The notes: generated from the sequence alone by a model not told the origin. A stretch of DNA of 64,000 bases from Ferroplasma acidarmanus Fer1 (GCF_000152265.2 NC_021592.1:1674001-1738000), one strand, 5' to 3'; shown: positions 6,937 to 15,638, counted from the stretch's first letter. Translations and numbers: made by a program.

Positions 6937-9213
6937 ATGAAGAAATTATTAGCGATTGTGGTAGCTATAATATTTGTTGCTTTAGCTTTCGCTGTTGTTT
7001 CATCACAGGGAACAACAGCACCGGCAGCCACACCTGCCGTATCTCATCAGAGTACGCAACAAAATAGTGATTCGAGATTGCTTGCTATTGAGAAAAAACT
7101 TGAAGAAAAAGGGATACCTTTAAAATATGCCAGCATTCCTGCATTTTACAATAATATTACACGGGATAATGGGGTAATCGCACCATCATACCAGAGTGCT
7201 CCGGCTCCTATGGGAATTGGATTCTATGGTACTCAAAACGAATCCGGAAAACTTGTAGGCTATAATTTAACAACACCCAGTGTAATGGCTTCCATAGGCA
7301 TACAAAACATGAGCCAGTTTTACCTGCTGAATGATGGGCCGACAAGTGAAACTTTCCAGTTGAATTCTGTTCTAACCAATGTTACCCTATTTGGTAATTC
7401 AACTTACACATTCTGGACGCAGAACGTTGCATTCTATTCAGAGAGGACACAAACCATTCAGTTCCTTACAAATATATGGAATTTCTCATCCCCCGCAGTT
7501 ACAATTAGCAGCAATGTGTTCCATTCAGATGATGGTATACTATGCGCACCAACGTTCTACTATGCTATAGGTCCTACTATCCACGTGACAACACCATTCT
7601 CACTTAATCTATACCTGAACTCAACTGTAGTGGACAGGGACAGCGCAGTGTTTTTCAACTATTCCATAACAAGTGATAACCATGTCCAGTCCGGGTCATA
7701 TGATTATGCTATATTTAATTCCACATACGGGCAGCCTTCCACATTTACTGCAAAGGCTCCGGAATACCTTGCAAGCGGTACACAGATAACGCCTACCGGC
7801 TATATACCCTATGATTTTGAAATCATGGTTGGAGGGCCAGGCGGAGGAAGCACCACATCCATATATAACGTAAACGCAACAATGAACCTCAGATATATGG
7901 GTAGCAGTGGCTATGTTAATGTACCCTCTGCATACGATGTGGGTTCTGAAACCGGAGAAACTTCAGAAGGTGTAGCAGTTTCATGGGATAACGACACAGC
8001 ATATTTAACACCGGGGCCTTCTTTTATTTATGGCATGTGGAATATATACGGCAGCAATGCAATGACACATTATAGTGGCACGGTGGCACCGTCAAATGCG
8101 TTCATGTTTGTATCTACAGGAAATACCTTTAATGCATCAAATGCACAGTGGGCACCCCTTTCACTATCCGGAAAATATAGTTTTACCCTCCCATCCGGGC
8201 AATACACAGCACAGGCATTGCTGAGCAATTACATGAATGCATACTTCATGCCAGGCCAGAATGTTTCATTGAATCATGATTACAATATGGGCATATACAC
8301 TCCACTATATGCATTTGACAATGCCCAGATTGCAAACATATCATTATACGGAAATGGAACTGCCGGAAATCCCTATATAATGGACAACTATCAGATAATG
8401 CCTATAAGCTCTTTATTCGAGGGATTCAATGATTTCGCATTCCCTGTGTTTGCAGGGGTTCTGCTGCATAACACAAATGCAAGTGTGGTCATGAAAAACA
8501 TGCCTTCACTGTTTATACAATATACAAGCCAGAACCCGGCATATACATCCTATGTATCCGATTACGATCTTCCGGGGTATAACTTCCTGAACTATGAATT
8601 ATACAACGCTTCCAATGTAACCATATGGAAATCAAATGACATAAGTGGATACTTTGCGTCGGCATTAACAGGATTCCCGGTTGGGAACCTTGTTATATGG
8701 AACTCAACAAACGACCTTGTAGGCAGCAACCTGTTTAACGTAATGGATAGCGGGATGTTAATATACAAAAGCCCTAATGTAACTGTATGGGGAAACTATT
8801 TTGTAAACGCACCGCAAACATATAATAGCACCTTTGAGCAGGTAACCGACATATGGGGAGCGCCGCTTGGAATAGCTGAATACAGCTCCGGTGACACAAT
8901 ATACAATAACTTCTTTGACACCACACTAACTGCATACAGCCCAAATACGTCAATATATTCTGGAAATCCTGCTGTTTACATCAACATGTGGAATATAACA
9001 AAACAACCTGCATACATAACACACTACGTGAACGGCTTTGCACTCAGGGGAAGCATAATAGGCACACACTACCAGGGAGGAAACTACTGGAACAACTTTA
9101 ATGGTACAATACCGTACACCAACAACGGCCTTATAGCATACGGTGGGGATTATGCACCTCTATATTACAATATATTTTTCTATGGGATATTTTCCCATCG
9201 CGGAATGATGTAA
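6937..9213 (+). CDS. Thermopsin-family acid protease (peptidase A5)
   Basis: This is a secreted protein of 758 residues. It opens with a signal peptide (MKKLL followed by an 18-residue hydrophobic core) and a Thr/Ala/Pro-rich spacer. The thermopsin domain follows, recognisable by PAPMGIGFYG, the Gly-Tyr-Asn-Leu-Thr-Thr-Pro-Ser-Val segment and YTFWTQNVAFYS. The second half is rich in Asn, Tyr and Ser with many N-glycosylation sequons and repeated beta-type segments, including Asn-rich units of the kind seen in beta-helices. It should degrade proteins outside the cell at low pH. There is no C-terminal membrane anchor. Transcription appears to stop at T tracts just after the gene. Confidence 0.87.
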   Translation: MKKLLAIVVAIIFVALAFAVVSSQGTTAPAATPAVSHQSTQQNSDSRLLAIEKKLEEKGIPLKYASIPAFYNNITRDNGVIAPSYQSAPAPMGIGFYGTQNESGKLVGYNLTTPSVMASIGIQNMSQFYLLNDGPTSETFQLNSVLTNVTLFGNSTYTFWTQNVAFYSERTQTIQFLTNIWNFSSPAVTISSNVFHSDDGILCAPTFYYAIGPTIHVTTPFSLNLYLNSTVVDRDSAVFFNYSITSDNHVQSGSYDYAIFNSTYGQPSTFTAKAPEYLASGTQITPTGYIPYDFEIMVGGPGGGSTTSIYNVNATMNLRYMGSSGYVNVPSAYDVGSETGETSEGVAVSWDNDTAYLTPGPSFIYGMWNIYGSNAMTHYSGTVAPSNAFMFVSTGNTFNASNAQWAPLSLSGKYSFTLPSGQYTAQALLSNYMNAYFMPGQNVSLNHDYNMGIYTPLYAFDNAQIANISLYGNGTAGNPYIMDNYQIMPISSLFEGFNDFAFPVFAGVLLHNTNASVVMKNMPSLFIQYTSQNPAYTSYVSDYDLPGYNFLNYELYNASNVTIWKSNDISGYFASALTGFPVGNLVIWNSTNDLVGSNLFNVMDSGMLIYKSPNVTVWGNYFVNAPQTYNSTFEQVTDIWGAPLGIAEYSSGDTIYNNFFDTTLTAYSPNTSIYSGNPAVYINMWNITKQPAYITHYVNGFALRGSIIGTHYQGGNYWNNFNGTIPYTNNGLIAYGGDYAPLYYNIFFYGIFSHRGMM

Positions 9214-9217
9214 AATA

Positions 9218-9229
9218 AATTTTTTATTT
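9218..9229 (+). terminator. T-rich terminator after the thermopsin gene
   Basis: A run of six T and a second run of four T directly follow the stop codon, as in archaeal oligo-T termination. No clear RNA hairpin is needed or seen. Confidence 0.4.
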
Positions 9230-9262
9230 TAAAATAACTTAGTTTCTTAAATAATGTATGTT

Positions 9263-10471
9263 CTACTTTTTTCTGATCTCTGCCTTCTTTCCATTTTTCA
9301 CCATATTCCCGAGCATTGTATCATATTCCTCCAGTATATACGAATAGTTTTCATTGTTTTTGATAAAGTTTTTTATAGAATCTGTATAGGGTGCAAGAAG
9401 TTTTTTTGTAAATGAATTCATCATTATGTCTATGATTTCCATCTGGGCTTCTTTTATGTCTGTTTTCCTTGCCAGCTCTTCAAGCTCATCCTGTTTTATC
9501 TGGTTGGCAAATTTGTAAAATGCCGCAATAATATCATCGGACTTCATTTCGTTGATTTTGGAGGTGTACAGTGTCAATTCATTCTCAACGATTTCTTCCG
9601 CTTTCTTAATTTCAAGCTTTCTATGCTCCCTTGTTTCCTTGGAAATACTATATATTCTGTCCAGGTCATAAAACGCAATGTATTCATTCATTGCCTGTTC
9701 TATATTTGGGGGGTTGGAAAGGTCAATCATGATTTTATTTTCATTAATAGTGGAATAATCCTCTGCTCTTATTATATAATTCTTTGACGATGTTGCAGCG
9801 ATTATTATCTCGTTAGATTTTATTAGCGACTGAATATTACCGATATCTGAATAATTGGCTCCATACTTTATTGCCAGATCCCTCGCATGATCAATAGTTC
9901 TTCCAGCAACAGTTACAATAGTTTTTGAACCTGCAAGGTAATTTAAGAGTGCAGTAGACATTTTCCCTGTTCCTATTATACATAACTTTTTCCCTGCCAA
10001 ACCATACTGGCTTTCTATAATATCCAGGCTTATGGATGATAGGGACGTTTTTCCATGTGAAATATCAGTGAGTGTCCTCACATCCTTTCCAACAGAAAGG
10101 GCTTTACGGAATGTATAGGATAAAAATTTGTCCAGCTTTCCTCTTTTGGAAGCAATGTCAAAGGATGATTTTATCTGCCTTAAAATATCATTTTCGCCAA
10201 TAGCCATAGATTCAAGGCCTGAAGCCACCATAAACAGATGTTTTACGGACTCGGGATATTCAAGATATAATGATCCTTCAATGCTACCCATTAAAATCTC
10301 TTCAGGCCGGAAATATATTTCAATTCTATTGCATGTAACAAGGATAACATAATTTTTAATGGATCTGGATTCCATCATAGACTCAAAATACCGGTAATCA
10401 CGTTTGATAATTTCGCTGAATGTATCGGGTGTATCTTTATAATTCCATGATAATAATTCGATGTCTCCCAT
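9263..10471 (-). CDS. hemA: Glutamyl-tRNA reductase
   Basis: It reduces glutamyl-tRNA(Glu) to glutamate-1-semialdehyde with NADPH, the first step of tetrapyrrole (heme or siroheme) synthesis. The N-terminal catalytic domain shows the active Cys47 in TCNRIEIY and the conserved GENDILRQI near 92. The NADPH-binding Rossmann domain has GTGKMS at 167-172. A long helical dimerisation domain follows at the C-terminus. The length of 402 residues is normal. No other hem gene lies next to it; the closest tetrapyrrole-like candidate is the radical SAM protein about 900 bases away on the other strand. Confidence 0.94.
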   Translation of the reverse strand: MGDIELLSWNYKDTPDTFSEIIKRDYRYFESMMESRSIKNYVILVTCNRIEIYFRPEEILMGSIEGSLYLEYPESVKHLFMVASGLESMAIGENDILRQIKSSFDIASKRGKLDKFLSYTFRKALSVGKDVRTLTDISHGKTSLSSISLDIIESQYGLAGKKLCIIGTGKMSTALLNYLAGSKTIVTVAGRTIDHARDLAIKYGANYSDIGNIQSLIKSNEIIIAATSSKNYIIRAEDYSTINENKIMIDLSNPPNIEQAMNEYIAFYDLDRIYSISKETREHRKLEIKKAEEIVENELTLYTSKINEMKSDDIIAAFYKFANQIKQDELEELARKTDIKEAQMEIIDIMMNSFTKKLLAPYTDSIKNFIKNNENYSYILEEYDTMLGNMVKNGKKAEIRKK

Positions 10472-10605
10472 AAGGCAACATACATTAATAGTAATTAATT
10501 ATTTAAACGAATTGGTGATTAAACTATATTTCACTCAATAGTTTAGTAATAAACGATATCGGCATTAGACGTAAAATCGTAATAAACATAAACGGATTAT
10601 ATAGC

Positions 10606-10833
10606 ATGGATACAATTGACAGTGATATCATGGAACTGTATAAGCAGAATAAAAGAATTCCTCCTGAAAAATTTATGATAATTTTATTAACTGTCATGGG
10701 CATTAATTCGGCAATCATTATAGCATCTTTTTATCAAAAATCCCTGTTCATTAGGATTGTCCTGGAACTCGTGTCCGGTATTCTCATGGTATCGTATTTT
10801 CTCTGGTTTTTCCTCAGAATTTACAAAAAATAA
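10606..10833 (+). CDS. Small two-helix membrane protein
   Basis: The family is not recognised. The 75-residue protein has a charged N-terminus of about 22 residues, two hydrophobic helices (about 24-42 and 47-70) and a basic tail (RIYKK). It resembles in size and layout the 74-residue protein at 49748, including a FLW near the end of the second helix, so the two may be distant relatives. It lies between hemA (divergent) and the tRNA-Asp gene. Confidence 0.55.
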   Translation: MDTIDSDIMELYKQNKRIPPEKFMIILLTVMGINSAIIIASFYQKSLFIRIVLELVSGILMVSYFLWFFLRIYKK

Positions 10834-10876
10834 AAAATGTTTATATAAAACTATACAATTACGGGAATACAAGGTT

Positions 10877-10949
10877 GCCCCGATAGTGTAGCGGCCTATC
10901 ATACAGGCCTGTCGAGCCTGTGACACGGGTTCAAATCCCGTTCGGGGCG
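10877..10949 (+). tRNA. tRNA-Asp (anticodon GTC)
   Basis: This is a complete cloverleaf of 73 nt. The acceptor stem GCCCCGA pairs fully with TCGGGGC. The anticodon stem CAGGC/GCCTG encloses the loop CTGTCGA with anticodon GTC. The T arm is ACGGG-TTCAAAT-CCCGT, and the discriminator base is G, as expected for aspartate. There is no intron and no encoded CCA. An AT-rich TATA-like stretch (TTTATATAAA near 10840) precedes it. Confidence 0.95.
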
Positions 10950-11339
10950 CTTTCTAAAAATATGTAATCTTTTTATTGATTCAAATATATTTATATCTAC
11001 GGTCATTTATGAAAATGAAAAAGCAAATTTGTGAGCTGAAATACTTCCAAGGCTAAGGCCTGTGGGCTTTCCGATAAAGCACAGTAAATAATCTAGTGAA
11101 TATTTTGTTCTATATATTCTTCAATTATAACCGTCTAAAATTAAAGGCTACAGATCACTATTATTGAGTTCTAATTGCTGATTAAATGTTTTTCATTAAT
11201 TATATGTTAGAGTTAAGTTGAACACTCATATGCTGTTTTTAATTAGCATCTTTCCTTCACTTATTTAATCTATCTGCTTTTTGAAAATATATTCACAATT
11301 TTTCATTATTTTATTATATCTATTGGCATCTGTTAAATT
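10950..11339. other. Intergenic region with a possible small structured RNA
   Basis: No protein gene is seen in these 390 bases. A TATA-like AAATATATTTATATC occurs near 10984-10998. Downstream, around 11054-11078, a bulged hairpin can form: CTGT pairs with ACAG and GCTTT with AAAGC, around the loop CCGAT. Short C-box- and D-box-like words (ATGAAAA and CTGA) also occur nearby but do not form a convincing C/D guide RNA. The right end supplies the promoter of the radical SAM gene (TATTATATC near 11310). Confidence 0.35.
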
Positions 11340-12437
11340 ATGATTAACTATAATGAAAAGCCAATACTCATATTCTGGGAAACTACTAAAGCATGTGGCC
11401 TGGCATGCCGGCATTGCAGGGCCTCTGCACTGGAGAAACCATTGCCAGATGAAATGAACTTTGAAGAAGCATCGGCGTTTATAAAATCAATCCGTGATTT
11501 CGGAAAGCCATACCCTATTCTTATCCTCACAGGCGGCGATATGATGCGCCGTAATGATATAAATAAAATTATTGAAACAGCAAATGAATATGAGATTCCA
11601 GTATCAATAAGCCCTGCTGCTACAGATCTATTGACACCGGAAAGAATAGATTATTTCAAGGCACATCATATACTTTCTGCATCCCTATCACTGGACGGAA
11701 ACCGTGAAATGCACGACTGGTTAAGAGGGGACGGCGTGTACAACAAAACAATTGACATGATTAAACTTTTCAATGCAAAAAATATGAAATTACAGATAAA
11801 TTCGGTGGTAATGAGAAAAAATATACATCAATTACCATCTCTTCTAAAACTACTGATTGACAACAATGTTAAAACATGGGAGGTATTTTTCCTTATACAG
11901 ACAGGCAGGGCCATTGACTCTGAAGATTTAACCCCTGTAGAATTTGAGGATATAAACCACTGGCTGCTATTCGCAACAAAATATGGAATTGTTATAAGGA
12001 CCGTAGAATCACCTATTTTCAGGCGCGTAATGGATGAAGGAAATGAAAACTATTCCGGAGACCTCTATTATGAACTTATGGACCAAACAGTTGATCTCCT
12101 TGGATTGCCGGATTCCAGGAACACTCCTCATGGAACTTCCAGCACCAGAGATGGAAAGGGAATAATTTTTGTGGGACATAATGGGGATGTAATTCCAAGT
12201 GGATTCCTTACATATAAACTTGGGAATGTGAAGCAGAATTCTATTGTCGATATATACAGGAACAATGAAACACTTAAGATGTTAAGGAATAGCAAAAATT
12301 TTGGTGGAAGATGTGGTATCTGCAACTGGGGAGATTCATGCGGTGGGTCCAGGTCAAGGGCATATGCCCGTTACGGAGATATTTTCGCCAGAGACCCTGC
12401 ATGTCTGTATTCTGAATTGCCGGAATCATTAAATTGA
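11340..12437 (+). CDS. Radical SAM/SPASM protein (TIGR04053-like)
   Basis: This is a 365-residue radical SAM enzyme. The [4Fe-4S]-SAM cluster motif is C19-x3-C23-x2-C26, followed by HCRASA, then LTGGD, SLDG and the segment WEVFFLIQTGRA. The C-terminal SPASM region (CGICNWGDSCGGSRSRAYA and DPAC) would bind an extra cluster. These features match the BA_1875/TIGR04053 family, related to the heme-forming decarboxylase AhbD and to peptide-modifying enzymes. The proximity of hemA makes a tetrapyrrole role possible, but the VFFL..TGR and PSGFL segments fit TIGR04053 better than AhbD. No precursor peptide gene is visible beside it. The start is probably leaderless. Confidence 0.8.
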   Translation: MINYNEKPILIFWETTKACGLACRHCRASALEKPLPDEMNFEEASAFIKSIRDFGKPYPILILTGGDMMRRNDINKIIETANEYEIPVSISPAATDLLTPERIDYFKAHHILSASLSLDGNREMHDWLRGDGVYNKTIDMIKLFNAKNMKLQINSVVMRKNIHQLPSLLKLLIDNNVKTWEVFFLIQTGRAIDSEDLTPVEFEDINHWLLFATKYGIVIRTVESPIFRRVMDEGNENYSGDLYYELMDQTVDLLGLPDSRNTPHGTSSTRDGKGIIFVGHNGDVIPSGFLTYKLGNVKQNSIVDIYRNNETLKMLRNSKNFGGRCGICNWGDSCGGSRSRAYARYGDIFARDPACLYSELPESLN

Positions 12438-12540
12438 CCATTTGCAGCCAGAGAGGCAATACCTCTTACTATCTATTTGGTGGTACCCCAAAAATTGATC
12501 CTGTATTACTCCTTAAATTTCCAGATTTGAAAGTGTATTA

Positions 12541-12563
12541 AACATGGAAATAATATCCATGTT
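12541..12563. repeat. Perfect 8-bp inverted repeat between convergent genes
   Basis: AACATGGA at 12541-12548 and TCCATGTT at 12556-12563 form a perfect stem around a 7-base AT loop. It lies between the ends of the radical SAM gene and the MFS gene, so a transcript-end hairpin is the simplest reading. The surrounding 270 bases show no gene. Confidence 0.4.
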
Positions 12564-12707
12564 AATCCATCCAGTATAGGAGTTATAACGGGACTTGTTT
12601 ATTTTATTAAAAAACTGTTTAAAAATATGCAAAAAATTAGTTTCTTTTCATATAGCTATAGATGCCGGTTGCAATTGCAGATGTATATTATATTAAAATA
12701 AATGATA

Positions 12708-14006
12708 TTAATTCTCTATTGGATCTGAAGTGTTCTCCTGCTTTTTATAGAATATTAATCCAAGGATTAAGATTATTCCTGCAATGTACACTTCAACAAT
12801 CCAGAGTGTCCGTATATTTATTATGTGTGCTGGAGCGGTTAGCAGGACAATGGCTGTTCCACCGAATATTGCTCCTCCGTTATATATGAGCCCCACCGCA
12901 GTTGATCTGAATTTTTTGCTGAATGATTCTGCGAGAAACACTGGCAGGGCGGAGAATATAAGTGCCTCAAGGAATAACTGGATTGAGAATACAATGGTGA
13001 AATCCATAATATTCGTTGTATATCCAAATATCACAAAGAGTGCGGTTGGAACTGTAAATATAATTGAGAATATAAGCATAGGGCGCCGCCTGTCCCTGAA
13101 GCTCCTTGCAAGTATTCCCCCGCTCCAGACCCCTATGAGTGAAAAGAAGTTTATAACCAGCAACGCATAGAGTAGCCCGGAGCCAAGGTTAAGAAAATCA
13201 ACACTGCCTACCACCGGATAAAATGAAGCTGTGGCAGTATTCATGAAAAGCAAACCTGCAGTTATCATAAATCCGAACACTATACTGCTGCGATTTTTGA
13301 ACATTTTCCTTACAGGCGATTTTTCAATGCTGTTTTCCGCTTTCATCCGGTCAAATACTGCTGTTTCCTTTGAAAGCCGCCTGATTATAAGTGTTATAGC
13401 TCCGGGTATAATGGCTGTAAGCATCAGTATCCTCCATCCATAGGAAGCAAATGCAGCAGACCCCATTGATCTGAGCAATAAAATCTCCACAAACACAATA
13501 AGAAAATACCCTGTACCATAGCCGGACTGTACGAATGCACCTGCCTGTTCCCTTTTCTCAGGCCTGACACTTTCCATGGACAGTGCTGTACCACCGCCAT
13601 ACTCTGCGCCTGCAAAAATACCATCCAGGAAAAGCAGGGCGTAGAGCAAAATTGGAGATGCAATCCCTGCCTGGGAATATGTTGGCAGAAGCCCTATGGC
13701 AGCAGAGAGCACTGAGAATCCAATAATTGAAATACTCAGCAGGTTCTTCCTTCCCTTCCGATCGCCGATAAAATTGCCCAGTATTACGGAACCTACAGAA
13801 CGCGCAGCTGCGCCAAAAGTGACAGGAAGCAGTGTAAGTATAAGTGCAAGATAACCCAGATACTTAGGAAATATTAAAACACTTATGTATGAGAACACAA
13901 GAAGGTATGCTATTGATGTATAGCCATCCAGTATCCATCCTCCCCATGCAGCCGAGACCTGAAGCAGTTCATTCCGTGTAAATCCTATAAATTTATTCTC
14001 TGACAT
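12708..14006 (-). CDS. MFS transporter, metabolite:H+ symporter type
   Basis: This is a polytopic protein of 432 residues with about 12 membrane helices. The loop between helices 2 and 3 contains GNFIGDRKGRKN, the MFS signature, and helix 4 holds FLDGIFAGAEYGGG, typical of the MHS (ProP/ShiA-like) branch, followed by ESVRPEKREQAGAF. It probably imports an organic acid or other small metabolite with protons. The substrate is unknown. The start is supported by a strong SD (AGGAGGGAT) 5 bases before the ATG. This is unusual for a first gene here, and a short ORF upstream ends inside that SD. Confidence 0.83.
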   Translation of the reverse strand: MSENKFIGFTRNELLQVSAAWGGWILDGYTSIAYLLVFSYISVLIFPKYLGYLALILTLLPVTFGAAARSVGSVILGNFIGDRKGRKNLLSISIIGFSVLSAAIGLLPTYSQAGIASPILLYALLFLDGIFAGAEYGGGTALSMESVRPEKREQAGAFVQSGYGTGYFLIVFVEILLLRSMGSAAFASYGWRILMLTAIIPGAITLIIRRLSKETAVFDRMKAENSIEKSPVRKMFKNRSSIVFGFMITAGLLFMNTATASFYPVVGSVDFLNLGSGLLYALLVINFFSLIGVWSGGILARSFRDRRRPMLIFSIIFTVPTALFVIFGYTTNIMDFTIVFSIQLFLEALIFSALPVFLAESFSKKFRSTAVGLIYNGGAIFGGTAIVLLTAPAHIINIRTLWIVEVYIAGIILILGLIFYKKQENTSDPIEN

Positions 14007-14010
14007 AATA

Positions 14011-14052
14011 CTATCCCTCCTGGTTCAAGTATACAGCATTAAACAGCTGCAT
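14011..14052 (-). CDS. Possible 13-codon leader ORF of the MFS gene
   Basis: A short frame beginning at ATG 14050-14052 encodes 13 residues (MQLFNAVYLNQEG) and ends with TAG at 14011-14013, inside or directly after the SD of the MFS gene and 4 bases before its ATG. The mRNA probably starts near 14072, judged from the TATA at about 14094-14103. Translation of this ORF would bring ribosomes to the MFS start. It may be chance, since the ORF is very short. Confidence 0.25.
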   Translation of the reverse strand: MQLFNAVYLNQEG

Positions 14053-14250
14053 TAAAAATGAATTACTGCGATATAGGCTGAAATGAGTATACTATATATA
14101 AATTTAACTAGAGCTACCTATATTTCTTTACCCCATGCTAAAGTATTCTTTGAGCCTGTTAAAATGATACACGGATATATGGATAACAACTTTTAATGCC
14201 TGGATATATTTATTTAAAAGTTTTCATAAAAATATTTATTAAAATATAGT

Positions 14251-14385
14251 TTATTCCACCCCAAAATCGGCGTACTCAACTTTTTCAGAATAATGTTCCT
14301 TTGAATTTATATGGTTCTTTGAATATCCATAGTAGACAAGAATATATATTCCGAGTCCGATAAGTGATCCGAAGAGTGCCTGGGG
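14251..14385 (-). pseudogene. Detached 3' end of the NCS1 permease gene
   Basis: Reading on the minus strand from the left edge of the IS, this piece encodes about 42 residues (LFGSLIGLGIYILVYYGYS and so on) ending in TAA at 14251-14253. These are the last membrane helix and cytosolic tail of the NCS1 permease whose main part starts at 16966. Removing the IS and one copy of the 9-bp duplication joins the two parts in frame and gives a 478-residue protein, the usual length for the family. Confidence 0.85.
14377..14385. repeat. 9-bp target-site duplication, left copy
   Basis: TGCCTGGGG here is repeated at 15656-15664 just outside the right terminal repeat of the IS. The G run makes the exact boundary ambiguous by a base or so, but a 9-bp duplication restores the broken reading frame exactly. 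Confidence 0.85.
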
Positions 14386-14400
14386 GGGTGTGGGACACTA

Positions 14401-14562
14401 TTATTCGTCCCTGGTTATTACAATGTAAACCCTTTTGCCGAGAAATTCCTTAGGGCAATCCACCTTTGCACCCGATCCGAACTTTGTTACTTTCCTCTCT
14501 ATGAATCCATATATTCCTTTTATAGAGACCTCTGTTGTCTCATGTATTTCCACTTTTCCCAT
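14401..14562 (-). CDS. DUF2080 transposon-encoded small protein
   Basis: A 53-residue protein is encoded divergently from the transposase. Its sequence (GFIERKVTKFGSGAKVDCP, then KEFLGKRVYIVIT) matches the archaeal DUF2080 family, described as putative transposon-encoded proteins. The fold is probably a small AbrB-like or beta-rich DNA-binding unit; this is inference. Its stop codon lies at the inner edge of the left terminal repeat. The ATG at 14560-14562 is about 25 bases from a TATA-like stretch at 14582-14591, so it is likely leaderless and may regulate transposition. Confidence 0.8.
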   Translation of the reverse strand: MGKVEIHETTEVSIKGIYGFIERKVTKFGSGAKVDCPKEFLGKRVYIVITRDE

Positions 14563-14566
14563 AGTA

Positions 14567-14591
14567 ATGTATATATACATTGTATATATAT
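14567..14591. promoter_or_regulatory. Interleaved divergent promoters inside the IS
   Basis: A perfect palindrome ATGTATATATACAT (14567-14580) is followed by a second TATA-like run (TGTATATATATC, 14581-14592). The first is centred about 25 bases before the transposase ATG at 14598 and the second about 25 bases before the DUF2080 ATG at 14562 on the other strand. The two initiation complexes would overlap, so firing from one promoter should hinder the other. Confidence 0.5.
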
Positions 14592-14597
14592 CTATCT

Positions 14598-15638
14598 ATG
14601 GGTCTTGTCAGGAGTGAGGACATACAGTATAAACTTGAGGAGATAAACAATATACTGGGGAAGAAGTATGTACAGGAACATCCGGAAAAGGGGAGAAACT
14701 GGAGAACATACGAATCCGAGTTTTCACGGAGAATTAAAACTGCAATGAAGGAACTTGATCCCCTTATTGAAAAAGCCGTATCCATTATGCATATTGCTAA
14801 AAGGCCAGGGCATCCACATTCATTATTACTTGCCCAGAGGGTGAAATTAATACTTATAAAACAGCTTGTTGGCGAATCAAACAGGATGTTTGTTAATATG
14901 CTCGATATATTTTCTATGCTTTCAGGCATAGATGTATCATATAAAACAATAGAAAGGCTATATTCAGACAATGAAGTTGTAATGGCCATATTCAATCTCC
15001 ATGTATTGTTACTGAAGAATAAGAATATTGCAAATTCAGATGCAACAGGCGATGGCACGGGCTATTCATTAACAGTAAAGAAGAACTACGAATCCTATGC
15101 ACAGAGGTTGAAAGACCTTGCAAAGGAGAATAAAGAAATTGGAAAGGAAGAACATAAGGATAAAAAATCAAAAGGGCATAGAAAAAGATTGTTTGCATAT
15201 TCCTTTTCCATTATGGATTTAAGGACAAGGATGTATATAGCCTCCGGAACAAGCATGAAATCTGAAAGAAATGCATATGACAATGCAATGAGGATTGTCA
15301 ACAAAATAGGTATTAATATAGATTCTATAAGGCTTGACAGGTATTATTCATCACCTTCATATGTAGATAAATTAGGGGATACAAAGGTATACATTATACC
15401 TAAGAAGAATTCTACATTGCACGGTTCACATAAATGGAAATCTATAATAAGGGAATTTCTCAATGACACTATGAATTACCTTGAAAAGTACCATAAAAGA
15501 AGCAATTCAGAATCAGGATTTGCAGCAGACAAGAAGATGCTGGGATGGAATATGGCACAGAGAAGGGATGACAGGATAGGCAATGCACTGTTATGCACCA
15601 ATGTCTGGCACAATTTATTCAATATGGGGAGGTATTAG
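14598..15638 (+). CDS. IS4-superfamily DDE transposase
   Basis: The product is 346 residues from the ATG at 14598, with an in-frame TTG 18 bases upstream as an alternative. A helical N-terminal DNA-binding part of about 120 residues precedes the catalytic domain. The first Asp is in NSDATGDGTG, the second in SIRLDRYYSS, and the Glu in YHKRSNSESGFAADK, which shows the full Y-x2-R-x3-E-x6-K motif. All catalytic residues are present, so it looks active. The stop codon abuts the right terminal repeat. Confidence 0.88.
   Translation: MGLVRSEDIQYKLEEINNILGKKYVQEHPEKGRNWRTYESEFSRRIKTAMKELDPLIEKAVSIMHIAKRPGHPHSLLLAQRVKLILIKQLVGESNRMFVNMLDIFSMLSGIDVSYKTIERLYSDNEVVMAIFNLHVLLLKNKNIANSDATGDGTGYSLTVKKNYESYAQRLKDLAKENKEIGKEEHKDKKSKGHRKRLFAYSFSIMDLRTRMYIASGTSMKSERNAYDNAMRIVNKIGINIDSIRLDRYYSSPSYVDKLGDTKVYIIPKKNSTLHGSHKWKSIIREFLNDTMNYLEKYHKRSNSESGFAADKKMLGWNMAQRRDDRIGNALLCTNVWHNLFNMGRY

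Noticed and set aside
14540-15058. 172-codon frame antisense to the IS transposase
   Set aside because: The transposase on the other strand carries a full catalytic signature. The antisense frame has none.
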